From the NCBI GenBank assembly GCA_965205595.1, contig CBDBHI010000062.1:28447-92446 (forward strand): DNA of 64,000 nt. The letters run 5' to 3'. Positions 44,455 through 53,693 of this stretch are shown piece after piece (the first letter of the stretch is position 1; every line of letters begins with the position of its first letter). Position numbers and translations under genes: made by a program. The DNA comes from CATQHP01 sp965205595 (lineage in GTDB: Bacteria; Acidobacteriota; Terriglobia; Bryobacterales; UBA6623). The notes under the pieces are model-generated. The model had not been told where the DNA came from. It saw only the letters and a list, made by a program, of their open reading frames with translations, and made no database searches.

Positions 44455-44730
44455 CTACGGTACGAGACGAACCCGGTTGACGACCTTCTTGACGCCCTTG
44501 ATCTTGGCGATTTTCACGACCTTGTCTAGCTGCTTCTGAGTGCGGACAATTCCGTCAACGGTCACGACTCCGTCGGTTACATCGACTTTTAGCCCCTGTA
44601 TTTTCAAATCGCGCGCGTTGTTAAGCCGGCGGTGGACTTTGTCGTAGAGCGTATCGTCCGCTTCCGCTCCCCAAAGTGATGTGGCACCAGCGGCTAGCGT
44701 GAAAACAAGGCTACGGCGCGTGATTGGCAT
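44455..44730 (-). CDS. Secreted BON-domain protein
   Basis: 91 residues: N-terminal signal of possible Tat type (MPITRRSLVFTLAAGATSLWG) then a single BON domain (VHRRLNNARDLKIQGLKVDV, then TDGVVTVDGIV and VKKVVNRVRLV). BON domains bind membranes or phospholipids in the periplasm. Short, complete, convergent with the dehydrogenase gene. Confidence 0.85.
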   Translation of the reverse strand: MPITRRSLVFTLAAGATSLWGAEADDTLYDKVHRRLNNARDLKIQGLKVDVTDGVVTVDGIVRTQKQLDKVVKIAKIKGVKKVVNRVRLVP

Positions 44731-44778
44731 ACCAACTGATCCTTATTATGCAACGGCTGTAGGGTATTCAACATACTT

Positions 44779-44917
44779 GACCCGAAACTTGATTTTTCAA
44801 GCTGCCCGCCAAGCTACTTGTTGGACGAAACCGTTCGCCGTACCGAGCCGCGCCGCCTCGCGGTGCGGTCATTTCTGCAAGGTGTGCACCGCACCGCACG
44901 GCGGCGCGGCTCGGTAC
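44779..44917. repeat. Leader plus module B palindrome, copy 3
   Basis: Leader GACCCGAAACTTGATTTTTC then AAGCTGCCCGCCAAG, followed by a palindrome with 30-base arms at 44840-44869 and 44888-44917 (28 of 30 paired), loop of 18. Arms contain GAGCCGCGCCGCC. The loop size equals that of copy 1 at 893-970. Confidence 0.85.
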
Positions 44918-44962
44918 CGCGAAGCGCAACAAAGCGATGGCACGCGCAAAACGTAAAGTCCT

Positions 44963-45859
44963 CTAGTCGCTGCCGAGCAGCCTATGAAAGTCCAGCTCTT
45001 GGACGAACTCGCGCTTGTTGCGCCAATTGGCACGGACCTTCACGAATAGCTCCAAATACACCTTGCGTCCGAAACAGCCTTCAAGTGTTTCTCTCGCCTT
45101 TTGGCCCAGGTCTTTGAGCTTCGACCCACCCTTGCCAATGAGGATTGCCTTCTGGCCGTCTCGCTCAACTACGATCGAGGCTGCTATGCGTAAGTGGTCG
45201 TGGTTCTCCGTCCATTCCTCAATGAGTATCGCCACCGAGTGAGGAATCTCGTGATGGGTTTCGCGCAAGATCCGCTCGCGGATGAGCTCCGCCGCCAGAA
45301 ATCGTTGCGGCTGGTCAGTTATGTAGTCGGGCGGGAAATAATTCGGCGCGTCCGGGAGGTTGGCGAACACGAGGTCGAGCAAGACGTCGAGTTGGATCCC
45401 CTTCAGCGCGGAGACCGGAACAAACTCGGCAAACTCGTAAATCTCGCGAAGCCGAGCAATCATCGGTAGCAGCTCCGCTTTATCCGCGACCTTGTCGACT
45501 TTGTTGAGCAGAGCAAACACCGGCATCCGAAGGCCTTTGGCAACCTCAATCGCTTGCAGATCGGCCTCAGTCAAGGGAGCAGTTACGTCGAGCACAAGCA
45601 GTACTAAATTGCTGCCGGCTGTAGCGCGCTCGACCTCGCGCATCATGTGATTGCCAAGTTCCTTTGTCGGTTGGTGAACTCCGGGGCTGTCGACAAAAAT
45701 GATTTGTCCGCGAGGTTCCGTGACCACCCCTTGAATGGCGTCACGAGTGGTCTGCGCTCGTTGGCTAACGATCGCGATCTTCGTTCCGACCAGCGCATTG
45801 AGCAGCGCCGATTTGCCAACATTGGGACGGCCGAGGATGACGACGAAACCGGCCTTCAC
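44963..45859 (-). CDS. era: GTPase Era
   Basis: 298 residues, the normal length. G1 GRPNVGKSALLNAL, G3 DSPGVHQP, G4 NKVD, G5 SALKG, and a C-terminal KH domain with LIGKGGSKLKDLGQKARE. Binds 16S rRNA near its 3' end and aids 30S maturation. GTG start overlaps the TGA of the corC gene (GTGA). Last gene of the phoH-ybeY-corC-era operon. Confidence 0.95.
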   Translation of the reverse strand: MKAGFVVILGRPNVGKSALLNALVGTKIAIVSQRAQTTRDAIQGVVTEPRGQIIFVDSPGVHQPTKELGNHMMREVERATAGSNLVLLVLDVTAPLTEADLQAIEVAKGLRMPVFALLNKVDKVADKAELLPMIARLREIYEFAEFVPVSALKGIQLDVLLDLVFANLPDAPNYFPPDYITDQPQRFLAAELIRERILRETHHEIPHSVAILIEEWTENHDHLRIAASIVVERDGQKAILIGKGGSKLKDLGQKARETLEGCFGRKVYLELFVKVRANWRNKREFVQELDFHRLLGSD

Positions 45860-47130
45860 GCGGAACTCTCCGCTTCCGGGCCGGCGTCGTCGCGTCGCCT
45901 TACTCGCACCTGGTTCACGCGGCGGTCGTCGGCCGCCAGCACTTCAATCTCGAGCCCGTCGACACGAACCTTGGCACCGGCCGAGGGCACCTGTCCAAGC
46001 TGTTCGCAGACGAGCCCGCCCAGCGTTGTTGACTCAAGGTCTTCGCTTGGACGGTAGTTCACGAGTTCTTCTAAGCGGTCGAGGTCGAGGTTGCCACTGG
46101 CTATGAACGAGTCGTCGTCCTGGTGGTGGACGTCAAGTTCGGGCTCGGTTTCGTCGCGGATTTCGCCAACGATCTCTTCCATCATGTCTTCCATCGTCAC
46201 GAGGCCGGCGGTTTGTCCGTACTCGTCGATGACGATTGCCATCTGGGCATTGGTGTCCTGCAATTCTTTCATCAGCTCCGCGATCGGTTTCGTTTCGGGA
46301 ACCAGCGCAATCTCACGCAGCGCCGCGCGTAGCGGCGTACGTTCGCGCTCTTCCTTCTCGACATCAAGCGTGTCGCGGCTATGCAGAAAGCCGATTACGC
46401 GGTCAATAGTTTCCTCATAAACGGGAATGCGAGAGTACTCCTCGCCGATCATCAGTTGACGGACGTCTTCAAGAGAATGCTCGGCTTCGATGGCCGCAAG
46501 TCGAGGCCGCGGCGTCATGACCTCGCGAACTGTCTTGTCACCGAAATCGACGACCGATTGGATTAGCTTGCGATCGTCAACGTCAATGAGGCCTTCCTCT
46601 TCGCCGGCGTCGAGCAGCACATCGATTTCATCGCCCGCATTCGCCGGCCCCTCCCGAGTTTCTTCCGCGCCCAGTTCCACAACGGACGACGCGAAGCCGC
46701 TCAACAAGACTACCGGCTGGATCAACCACGCCAGCACCCTCGCGAATCCGACGATCTTGAGCGCCCATCGACCTTCGGTACGCGTGACGAGTATCGATGG
46801 CAGCACTTGAGAAAACACAACCATCACGGTGACCGTCAAAACTAGCGCCTCAACTAGCGCGTATTCGATGGGCTGGGTAAGCGAGCCGAGGTAGAGCAAG
46901 TCCATCGTGATCAAGATCAGGCTCAGTTGACGAAGGATGCCGAAGCGCTTGAGGGAATTTTCAATCTCAAAACCCAGGCGCGGACGCAAGTCGGATTCGA
47001 AAAACTCAAACGAACGGTTCGCCTTGTGGGGACGGAACCGCAGCGATTCGACCGACAGGATCACGAAGTACGACGAGATCGTGATGACCCCGCTGAGAAC
47101 CAAGGCGGCAATCGTGCAAGCTATGTTCAT
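45856..47130 (-). CDS. Hemolysin/CorC family protein (CNNM, CBS, CorC domains)
   Basis: 424 residues. N-terminal CNNM/DUF21 membrane domain (helices TIAALVLSGVITISSYFVIL, ALVEALVLTVTVMVVFSQVL, VLAWLIQPVVLLSGF), two CBS domains (VMTPRPRLAAIEAEHSLEDV; VIDEYGQTAGLVTMEDM) and a C-terminal CorC_HlyC domain. Members act in magnesium/cobalt efflux or resistance. Coupled by overlap to both ybeY (ATGA) and era (GTGA). Confidence 0.9.
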   Translation of the reverse strand: MNIACTIAALVLSGVITISSYFVILSVESLRFRPHKANRSFEFFESDLRPRLGFEIENSLKRFGILRQLSLILITMDLLYLGSLTQPIEYALVEALVLTVTVMVVFSQVLPSILVTRTEGRWALKIVGFARVLAWLIQPVVLLSGFASSVVELGAEETREGPANAGDEIDVLLDAGEEEGLIDVDDRKLIQSVVDFGDKTVREVMTPRPRLAAIEAEHSLEDVRQLMIGEEYSRIPVYEETIDRVIGFLHSRDTLDVEKEERERTPLRAALREIALVPETKPIAELMKELQDTNAQMAIVIDEYGQTAGLVTMEDMMEEIVGEIRDETEPELDVHHQDDDSFIASGNLDLDRLEELVNYRPSEDLESTTLGGLVCEQLGQVPSAGAKVRVDGLEIEVLAADDRRVNQVRVRRRDDAGPEAESSA

Positions 47131-47582
47131 GCAGCCGCTCTTTCGATTAAGACCGTGGGCAGTTTGTACTTGCGGCGGAGTCGTTTTTCCGCGCGCTGCA
47201 TCTCGCCTTCATCGGTCTCGTGATCGTACCCCAGCAGATGAAGCAAACCGTGAAGCACTAGGATCTTGAGTTCAGATTCAATATCGTGACCATAGGCATC
47301 CGCCTGTAGCTTCGCTCTCTGGGCCGAAACAAGCAGGTCGCCAAGACGGCCATCGTCTCCATCGAGGAACGAGAGAACATCGGTCGTGCGAGAGATGCCT
47401 CTGAATTGGCAATTCGCGCGGCGCAGCGCTGGGTCGTTGCTGACAACGACCGCGAACTCGCCGCCATCGGCAAGATCCGCCGCTACTCGAGTTATGAACG
47501 CACGCAAAACGCCCTCGTTGAAAGCGATCTTTCGCTGGCGATTCTCGAAATACCAGGGTTCTTCAGGAGGGTCGGAACTCAT
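47127..47582 (-). CDS. ybeY: Endoribonuclease YbeY
   Basis: 151 residues. Zinc-binding signature LHGLLHLLGYDHETDEGEMQ (H-x3-H-x5-H type), preceded by TTDVLSFLDGD. Acts in rRNA maturation and ribosome quality control. ATG 47582; stop overlaps the next gene. Nine bases after phoH. Confidence 0.93.
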   Translation of the reverse strand: MSSDPPEEPWYFENRQRKIAFNEGVLRAFITRVAADLADGGEFAVVVSNDPALRRANCQFRGISRTTDVLSFLDGDDGRLGDLLVSAQRAKLQADAYGHDIESELKILVLHGLLHLLGYDHETDEGEMQRAEKRLRRKYKLPTVLIERAAA

Positions 47583-47591
47583 TGCCGCGGA

Positions 47592-48593
47592 CTAAATACT
47601 CGAGTTGCTGGCGGCCCGCTCGCCTGATGGCTCGGTACGCTCCTGCTGCTTTCGATTATAGCGGTCGTAGGCGCGAATGATGCGCTGCACGAGGTCGTGC
47701 CGGACCACGTCTTTCTCATCGAAATACACAAAATTGATGCCCTTGACGTCTGAGAGGATGTCGATCGCCTCGAGCATACCGCTGCGTTTGCCATGCGGCA
47801 AGTCGATTTGGGTGATGTCGCCGGTGATCACTGCCTTGGAGCCGAATCCCAGACGAGTGATGAACATTTTCATCTGCTCGGCGGTTGCGTTCTGCGCCTC
47901 GTCGAGGATGATAAAGCTCTCGTTTAGCGATCGGCCGCGCATGAATGCCAACGGGGCGACTTCGATACTGCCCTTTTCGAGCAGCCGTTCGACGCGCTCA
48001 GCCTCGATCATGTCGTGCAGCGAATCGTATAACGGGCGCAGATAGGGATCCACCTTTTCCTGCAATGTCCCAGGCAGAAACCCCAAGCGCTCGCCGGCTT
48101 CCACCGCGGGCCGCGCCAGTACGATGCGGCGCACCCTCTTTGCCAGCAGTTCTGATACCGCGTAGGCGACCGCGAGATAGGTCTTGCCGGTGCCCGCCGG
48201 ACCAACCCCGAAAACCATATCCGAGCGGTCCATCGCCTCGAAATATTTCATCTGGTTGACGCTTCGAGGCGTGAGTGACTTGCGTCCGCAGACACGCTGG
48301 CGGCTGCTGCGGACCAAGTTTCTGAGGCTGATTCCGGCGTCGGCGGTGACAACGTTTAGAAAATCTCGAACATCGCCGTTCGAAAACTTGTGGCCCTCTT
48401 GGAGCAGCAATTCATAGTCGCTGATGATCTCACCGGCGCGGCGAACTTGGCGTTCCTCGCCCTCAATTTCCAAACTGTCCGCGCTGAGATTGGTAGTAAC
48501 GTCAAGAGCACTCTCTAACAGCCGAATGTTCTCGTCATGAGTGCCAAAAAATGACTGAATTCCCTGGCTGATGGCGATCTGGGTTTTGGTCAA
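47592..48593 (-). CDS. ybeZ: PhoH-like ATPase (YbeZ)
   Basis: 333 residues, TTG start. Walker A GPAGTGKTYLAVAYA, then VRRIVLARPAVEAGERLGFL and PGTLQEKVDPYLRPLYD, FIILDEAQN (Walker B) and TRLGFGSKAVITGDITQIDL, all standard for PhoH-like proteins. An N-terminal helical segment of about 110 residues precedes the ATPase. Works with YbeY. First gene of the operon; its start context lacks an ATG nearby, so TTG is tentative. Confidence 0.93.
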   Translation of the reverse strand: MTKTQIAISQGIQSFFGTHDENIRLLESALDVTTNLSADSLEIEGEERQVRRAGEIISDYELLLQEGHKFSNGDVRDFLNVVTADAGISLRNLVRSSRQRVCGRKSLTPRSVNQMKYFEAMDRSDMVFGVGPAGTGKTYLAVAYAVSELLAKRVRRIVLARPAVEAGERLGFLPGTLQEKVDPYLRPLYDSLHDMIEAERVERLLEKGSIEVAPLAFMRGRSLNESFIILDEAQNATAEQMKMFITRLGFGSKAVITGDITQIDLPHGKRSGMLEAIDILSDVKGINFVYFDEKDVVRHDLVQRIIRAYDRYNRKQQERTEPSGERAASNSSI

Positions 48594-48653
48594 TTTAGAT
48601 TCGGATCGAGCGCTTTTCGCGGACTTGCTCAGACTATATCAGAATGCCTTCAG

Positions 48654-50009
48654 CTAGACATCCTCGGTGACGACGAACGGTTCGCGGTATTTGCGGGTCA
48701 ACAGCGCATCGGCCTCGGGGTCGTCGATGATGCGTTCATTGGCTGAGTCGAATCGCACCTGGCGCTTGGTGCGATAGGAAATGTTGCCAAGGTGCGCCAT
48801 CACCGATGACTTATGGCCCTCTTCGACATCGGCGTTGAGGTCGCCGACGCGCCGGCTACGAACCGCACTGATGAAATTGTCGAAGTGCGGTTGGTTCTTG
48901 ATCTTGTCGGCTGGGTCTTCCGCGAACGGGCCGAGTTTTTTGTTCTTACCCAGGTACGTGTAGTAGGCGCCATAGTGGGGCATCACCATATATCCATCGG
49001 AGCCGTAGAAGACCAGTCCGGTACAGATGCCGTGAGTCGGCCACTCTTTGCCGATGCCCGCCTCGATGTTCGAAATCCAAGGGCGGATTTCAAAATTCAA
49101 ATAAAGGTCGCGGCCTTCATACTCATACGTAATCGTCTGAGTGTTCGGTGTCTCTTGGGCGTCGTCGTGAACGAACATTCCGCCCATCGACTGCACTCGG
49201 CTGGGGTGCTCGTCGAGATCAAGCGCCCAACGCATGATGTCTAATTGGTGAACGCCTTGGTTGCCGAGTTCGCCGTTGCCGTAGTCCCACTGCCAGTGCC
49301 ACTTGTTGTGCAGCCGCAAGTTGCTGAACGGGCGGTCGGGAGCGGGGCCCTTCCAAAGGTCGTAGTGGATGCCCGCGGGCACCGGGCCCTCATTGTGTTG
49401 GCCGATCGTGTTGCGCCATTTATAGGCGAGCCCGCGCGCGAGGTAGACCTTGCCGATCAGGCCGTCTTTCAGTTTTTGGACGCCTTCGATGATCTCGGGG
49501 CTGGAGCGGTTTTGGGTTCCGTGTTGGACGATACGACCATATCGCCTCGCTGCTCGCACGGCTTGTTTGCCTTCGAAAACATTGTGCGATAGCGGCTTTT
49601 CGACATACACGTCTTTGCCTGCCTGGCAAGCCCAAATCGTGCCCAACGAATGCCAGTGGTTGGGTGTGGCGTAAAACACGACATCGATGGATTTATCGTC
49701 GAGCAACTTACGGATGTCGTGGTAGACGACGGGTTTATTTCCCGTGCGTTTGGTGTAGTCGCCGACACGTTGAGCGATGACCGATTCGTCGATATCGCAG
49801 ACCGCCGCTAGCTCGACGTTCTTCGAAGCAAGGTTTTCAACCGAAACAAGGTGCGAACGGCCGCGGCCTCGCAGACCGACTACGGCGGCTCGAATACGAT
49901 CGTTAGGACTCAGACGGGTCGCTGCCAGCGCCGGCGCCCCGAGCATCGATGCTCCTGCGGCGGTGGTTGCGGTCGTGCGGACGAAATGTCGACGTGTCTG
50001 TTCGTGCAT
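48654..50009 (-). CDS. Tat-exported Gfo/Idh/MocA family oxidoreductase
   Basis: About 451 residues from ATG 50009, which has GGAAGAC upstream; ATG 50024 is an alternative. Tat leader EQTRRHFVRTTATTAAGAS. NAD-binding IRAAVVGLRGRGRSHL, then VCDIDESVIAQ, VVFYATPNHWH and the EKPLSHN motif with the catalytic-type lysine. Middle GELGNQGVHQLDIMRWAL is typical of the exported subfamily common in planctomycetes and acidobacteria, acting on sugars. Upstream is an insertion sequence. Confidence 0.88.
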   Translation of the reverse strand: MHEQTRRHFVRTTATTAAGASMLGAPALAATRLSPNDRIRAAVVGLRGRGRSHLVSVENLASKNVELAAVCDIDESVIAQRVGDYTKRTGNKPVVYHDIRKLLDDKSIDVVFYATPNHWHSLGTIWACQAGKDVYVEKPLSHNVFEGKQAVRAARRYGRIVQHGTQNRSSPEIIEGVQKLKDGLIGKVYLARGLAYKWRNTIGQHNEGPVPAGIHYDLWKGPAPDRPFSNLRLHNKWHWQWDYGNGELGNQGVHQLDIMRWALDLDEHPSRVQSMGGMFVHDDAQETPNTQTITYEYEGRDLYLNFEIRPWISNIEAGIGKEWPTHGICTGLVFYGSDGYMVMPHYGAYYTYLGKNKKLGPFAEDPADKIKNQPHFDNFISAVRSRRVGDLNADVEEGHKSSVMAHLGNISYRTKRQVRFDSANERIIDDPEADALLTRKYREPFVVTEDV

Positions 50010-50024
50010 GTGGGCGTCTTCCAT

Positions 50025-50351
50025 CTAGATACTAGCGAAGTCCGATAGGTACAGGCGGCGAGTACGGGGTGCGCGACATGAAAGTGTACAGAGGCGAGAG
50101 CCTCTTTTCCAATCGAAAGATGAGCCTGCAGGAGGCAGGCGAAGGTAGCTGTGGGCAGGAGGGATTATAGCTCGGATTGGGGCTTGAGGTTGAAGCCCGT
50201 TGTGGGGCCCGTAGGGCGGGGTGAGGGGGATTGCATAAGGGGGAAGGGGCGGCAGCCCCAGTCCCCCTTTGCAGCCATCCCAGGCGAGACCCCACGGCCG
50301 TCTTCGGACGTGGGCCGGAGGAGCCGACAACGCCTCGGGTCGGGGCGTTGT
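50025..50351. other. Gene-free stretch, end of an IS
   Basis: Contains the left terminal repeat of the insertion sequence (TCCAATCGAAAGATGAGCCTG at 50108-50128, quoted as one short motif: TCCAAT...GATGAGCCTG). The rest is GC-rich non-coding IS sequence and an apparent terminator hairpin at its right edge. No gene is seen. Confidence 0.6.
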
Positions 50352-50352
50352 C
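50326..50352 (-). terminator. Hairpin at the transposase stop
   Basis: GACAACGCC (50326-50334) pairs with GGCGTTGTC (50344-50352), a 9-bp stem with a 9-base loop that directly abuts the transposase stop codon. No T-run follows, so termination is only likely. Confidence 0.4.
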
Positions 50353-51605
50353 TAGCGCGTGCGCCAGCAGATCGCGAGGTCTTTGCAGACGCGTTGCAGT
50401 TCGTTGCGCTGAGCGTCGAGTTGCTCGGCAAACTCGGTGTCGGAACAAGTGTCCGCTCGCGCTTGGAGCTTCTTGAGCGAGCGATCCGCGCGCAGGCCGC
50501 GCTGCTCGGCGGGCAGGCTGAGCAGCTTTTCCCACGGCGTGCTCCACTCGGCGTACACCTTGCGCAACTTGCCGCGGCGGTCTCGGCGCTCGCTGGCGAA
50601 AGCGCATGGGCGATGAAAATTCAAGTACGGGTTGAGCCACTGGCGGTAGAAGGTGTCGATCGCCTGCGTCGCTTCCGAGGGCAAAAACTGGTAGCCCATC
50701 CACTTGCGCACCACCGCGCCGTTCTTGGTTTCGACCAAGGCATTGTCGTTCGAACGGCGCGCGCGAGACTTCGTAAATTCAATTCGCAACTTCTCGAGCA
50801 GTTTAGCGGTTTGATGGTTGACGAATTCGCTGCCATTGTCGGAGTGAAAGCCGCGAACGATAAATGGAAATTGTTCCAAAAGCCCTTCCAGCAAGGGAAT
50901 GAGGTGATTTTCGTTGATGCGTTGGACGCAGCCGACGGCCTGCCACTGCGTCACTTCGTCGACCACGTTGATGCTGTAGGCGCCTTTTTCGCCTTCCTGT
51001 TCGGGCGAGTGCACGGTGTCGATGCGCAGGTAGCCCGGACGTCCTCGCGGCTCGGGTTGGCGGCGTTCGCCGATCGCAACGGGCGTGGGACGGGTCTTGT
51101 CGAGATGCAAACTGTGACGTTGGTAGACGGCTCTTTTTCGCAAGTTGTACAGCTGGCCCACGGACAATTCGGCCAGGCGTCGAAACTCTTTGCGGCCGTA
51201 GATCTGGAACTCGCGTTGGAGAATGCGGCGGGTGGCCGGCCCCGAGAGGCGCTGATGAACTCGATCGACGTGCGCCAGTAAGACGCTGTCGGCGCGTGTG
51301 TACTTGCTGGGAAAACGGCGCCGCCGATAGGCCCTCGGACGGACGCAACGCGTGTGCAAGAACTGTCCGATCAGGCGGGTGAGTTGCGCGCGGCTTAAGC
51401 CCGTGAGCTTAGCGAGATAACGCCGCAGGAGACCCTTGACGGAGCGCTTCTGGTCGGCATAGTGATGCCGCTTCAAGACGCTTTCGACGAGCGCATATTT
51501 GTCGCTTCGATTGCCGCCCTCGAAGGCGACGGATTGGCACCCGTCGAGAAAACACTCGATCTGCTCCAGACTCAGCGATTCGGCTTGCTGCACGGCGACT
51601 CCCAT
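50352..51605 (-). CDS. DDE integrase-core transposase
   Basis: 417 residues. N-terminal helix-turn-helix part (LLRRYLAKLTGLSRAQLTRL), then an rve integrase core: first D in GYLRIDTVHSPE, second in GFHSDNGSEFVN, and E in NALVETKNGAVVRKWMG. C-terminal basic helical part. The spacing and ARRSNDNALVE motif fit the IS481/IS1202-type group; I cannot decide between them. Complete and apparently functional. Confidence 0.85.
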   Translation of the reverse strand: MGVAVQQAESLSLEQIECFLDGCQSVAFEGGNRSDKYALVESVLKRHHYADQKRSVKGLLRRYLAKLTGLSRAQLTRLIGQFLHTRCVRPRAYRRRRFPSKYTRADSVLLAHVDRVHQRLSGPATRRILQREFQIYGRKEFRRLAELSVGQLYNLRKRAVYQRHSLHLDKTRPTPVAIGERRQPEPRGRPGYLRIDTVHSPEQEGEKGAYSINVVDEVTQWQAVGCVQRINENHLIPLLEGLLEQFPFIVRGFHSDNGSEFVNHQTAKLLEKLRIEFTKSRARRSNDNALVETKNGAVVRKWMGYQFLPSEATQAIDTFYRQWLNPYLNFHRPCAFASERRDRRGKLRKVYAEWSTPWEKLLSLPAEQRGLRADRSLKKLQARADTCSDTEFAEQLDAQRNELQRVCKDLAICWRTR

Positions 51606-51653
51606 CGCCCGCAGCTGCTCTGTTCCTGACCACCCAACGGATCCCCGTCAGGC

Positions 51654-52406
51654 TCATCTTGTATTGGAATCGCCCTCCCCTTCAGGCTCATCTTGTATTG
51701 GACAAGACGCACGGGCTCTTAACGGTATGCTGGCCGGTACGCTCCCCGAAGTCGTGACCCGAAGCCAGTCTCCGCCGCTTTCGGTTGTAGCACTAGCCGC
51801 GAAGTGCAGGCCCGCGATATCGGACAAAACGAAGGCGTTCTGAATCAGGTCACTTTGCTGGCCTTCCACCGCACTGAAGCCAATGTCGCCGGGCTGGACG
51901 TCCACTTCCGTTGAGATGTTGATGGTCGAGCACGTTCCTTGGCAATCAACCTTCAGGCGGTAGGGGACGATCTCGTCGCGACCCTCTTCGAAGACCGAGA
52001 GCTCGTGCTCTCCCGAGTTGAATATCCGGAATTGGACGTTTAGATCCGACGATGAAAACTCTGATTGGAAGGCGCAGTCGCCTCCCAAGATCTGCCCGCT
52101 AGAGTCCCGGAGCTCAAAACATAGCACTCCGTCGACCTTCGGAGCGGGCTAGGTCAAAGCGATCGAGAGAACGTCATGGGCTGTGCCAGAAATCAGAAAT
52201 ACTTCAACCTCATTCGGTGCGCTAATTGCCCCTTCAATCTGATCACCGAAGCTGAGTACGCTCGGCTCTTTCCCAACGGATGGGCCGGCGACCGTTAGGA
52301 TTATGAAGAGCGCGCAGGCACATCGGGCACCGAAAGGGGAGCCTGAACCTAAGCGTTTTCGGAAAAACGCACGAAATACCTCTGAAACCGTCACCGACAT
52401 TGCCAA
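51654..52406 (-). pseudogene. Secreted BACON-like protein, decayed
   Basis: N-terminal part (52149-52406) has a signal sequence (FGARCACALFIILTVAGPSV) and a beta-rich start (FGDQIEGAISAPNEVEVFLI). A TAG at 52149-52151 interrupts it, but the same frame continues with PAPKVDGVLCFELRDSSG and on to FVLSDIAGLHFAASATTESG and DWLRVTTSGSVPASIPL, the pattern of BACON/viral-Ig-like repeats in acidobacterial secreted proteins. The 3' end runs into the right end of an IS at about 51706. Two separate lesions mark it as a pseudogene. Confidence 0.75.
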
Positions 52407-52538
52407 ACTAGTTGCCGGCAGCTTCTAGTTTATGCGACACAGTCCATCGTGTATCGCCAACGGCGTGGTGGGTCCTTGAGCTGTGGACTTAACTGGGCCG
52501 ATACAAATCTTCGCAGACTCCCTTCGGCTGAACCATCC

Positions 52539-53693
52539 CTATTCGCCCATCACACCCGCAATCTGCACCTTGTCTAAGCGCTCCTGTACATCTTTGGCTG
52601 GGGAGAGGTAGCGCATCGTCGTGTTCAGCGACTTGTGCCCCATCCAGTGTTGTACGGTCCTTACATCAAAACCAGCTCGCAACATACGCGTGGCAAAAGT
52701 AGATCGAAATTTCCTGAGGTGAAATCGCTCGGGCTCCAGTCCAGCTCGTTGAGCAATGGCTTTTGACTTGTCTAGCATGTGATATTCTCGATTGCCTCGC
52801 GGGGAGGGAAAGACGAAGCATGTCTGTCGCATGTGAGGATGGGAGTCGAGCATTTCGATGAGTTGTTTGGGTACCGGCACTTCCCGTTCTTCCCAACGCT
52901 TGGGATAGAATCCCAAATCCGGTTTGGCGACAACCTTGATAGTGTGGAGGCCTGGGTTGATGTCCTCCCGGAACAGATGGACCACCTCCATCTCTCGAAA
53001 CCCGGTCAGCACAAAAGTGGAATAGAGAGTCCGTTCCCAGGAATTACAGGCAGAGAAGAATCTTTTTAGATCAGAGTCCGTATACTGCTCGGGAAGGCTG
53101 TCGATTCTTTCGGGCAACTCAATCTTACCGGTCATTCCCGGACGTCCGTGTTTTTTTAGAAACTGGCCGACAATCACCATGTTGTGAATGACGCTGTTGT
53201 TATCGAGCCGGTGAGTACGCTTGAGCCAGATCATGAACTCATTGAGATCATCGGTGGTGATTCCCATGATCGTGACCTTGGTCTTGCTGCCGCAGAAATC
53301 CAAGAACCGATCGAGCACTGCCCGATACTTGCGGAAGGTGTTAGGCTTCTTGAGACCTTCGACGATGTCGAGATAACGTTTGATGGCAATGTGAAGAGGT
53401 GTCCGTTGTAACTCTTCGTCGAAACCGGAATGGGTTGAAATGCCCAAAGCCCTGCCTTCGAGCAGATGTCGTTTCTGGCGGGCTGCTTGTTGAGCTTGGA
53501 CCACAGTAATGCCTGCGGCTTGGCGTTTGCGTCTACCGCCTTCGTGCCATTCGATGAAGTAGAGACCTTCAGGAAGAGCTTTCCATTGCCTGCGGCCTTG
53601 GTCATCACGGGGAATGGAAACTAGTTTCCAGCGGTCGCCGGATTTTATCTGCTTGATGATGTTTACGCGGGGCACAGACACTCTCCCTTCCAT
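52539..53693 (-). CDS. Tyrosine recombinase (phage-type integrase)
   Basis: About 384 residues from ATG 53693; an upstream in-frame start at 53738 adds 15 residues. N-terminal arm/core-binding SAM-like domain (RTPLHIAIKRYLDIVEGLKK and NTFRKYRAVLDRFLDFCG in separate short stretches), then catalytic residues R in TGFREMEVVHL, H-x-x-R in FHLRKFRSTFATRML, H in VQHWMGHKSLNTT, and Y in MRYLSPA. Catalyses site-specific recombination. It lies about 60 bases from a truncated tRNA, a likely former attachment site. No other genes of an integrated element are obvious between it and the neighbouring IS. Confidence 0.88.
   Translation of the reverse strand: MEGRVSVPRVNIIKQIKSGDRWKLVSIPRDDQGRRQWKALPEGLYFIEWHEGGRRKRQAAGITVVQAQQAARQKRHLLEGRALGISTHSGFDEELQRTPLHIAIKRYLDIVEGLKKPNTFRKYRAVLDRFLDFCGSKTKVTIMGITTDDLNEFMIWLKRTHRLDNNSVIHNMVIVGQFLKKHGRPGMTGKIELPERIDSLPEQYTDSDLKRFFSACNSWERTLYSTFVLTGFREMEVVHLFREDINPGLHTIKVVAKPDLGFYPKRWEEREVPVPKQLIEMLDSHPHMRQTCFVFPSPRGNREYHMLDKSKAIAQRAGLEPERFHLRKFRSTFATRMLRAGFDVRTVQHWMGHKSLNTTMRYLSPAKDVQERLDKVQIAGVMGE

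Larger units (their letters stand above)
50103..51706 (-). mobile_element. Insertion sequence with integrase-type transposase (IS481/IS1202-like)
   Basis: About 1.6 kb. Left end carries TTTTCCAAT...AGATGAGCCTG (50105-50128); the right end carries the inverted counterpart CAGGCTCATCTTGTATTGGA twice in tandem (51649-51668 and 51683-51702). The outer right copy plus the left copy form the terminal inverted repeats. One minus-strand DDE transposase gene. It cuts off the 3' end of the neighbouring BACON-like gene. Exact ends and any target duplication could not be fixed. Confidence 0.7.

Noticed and set aside
50151..51281. 376-codon plus-strand frame
   Set aside because: Antisense to the DDE transposase, which has all its catalytic residues; the plus-strand product has no motif.
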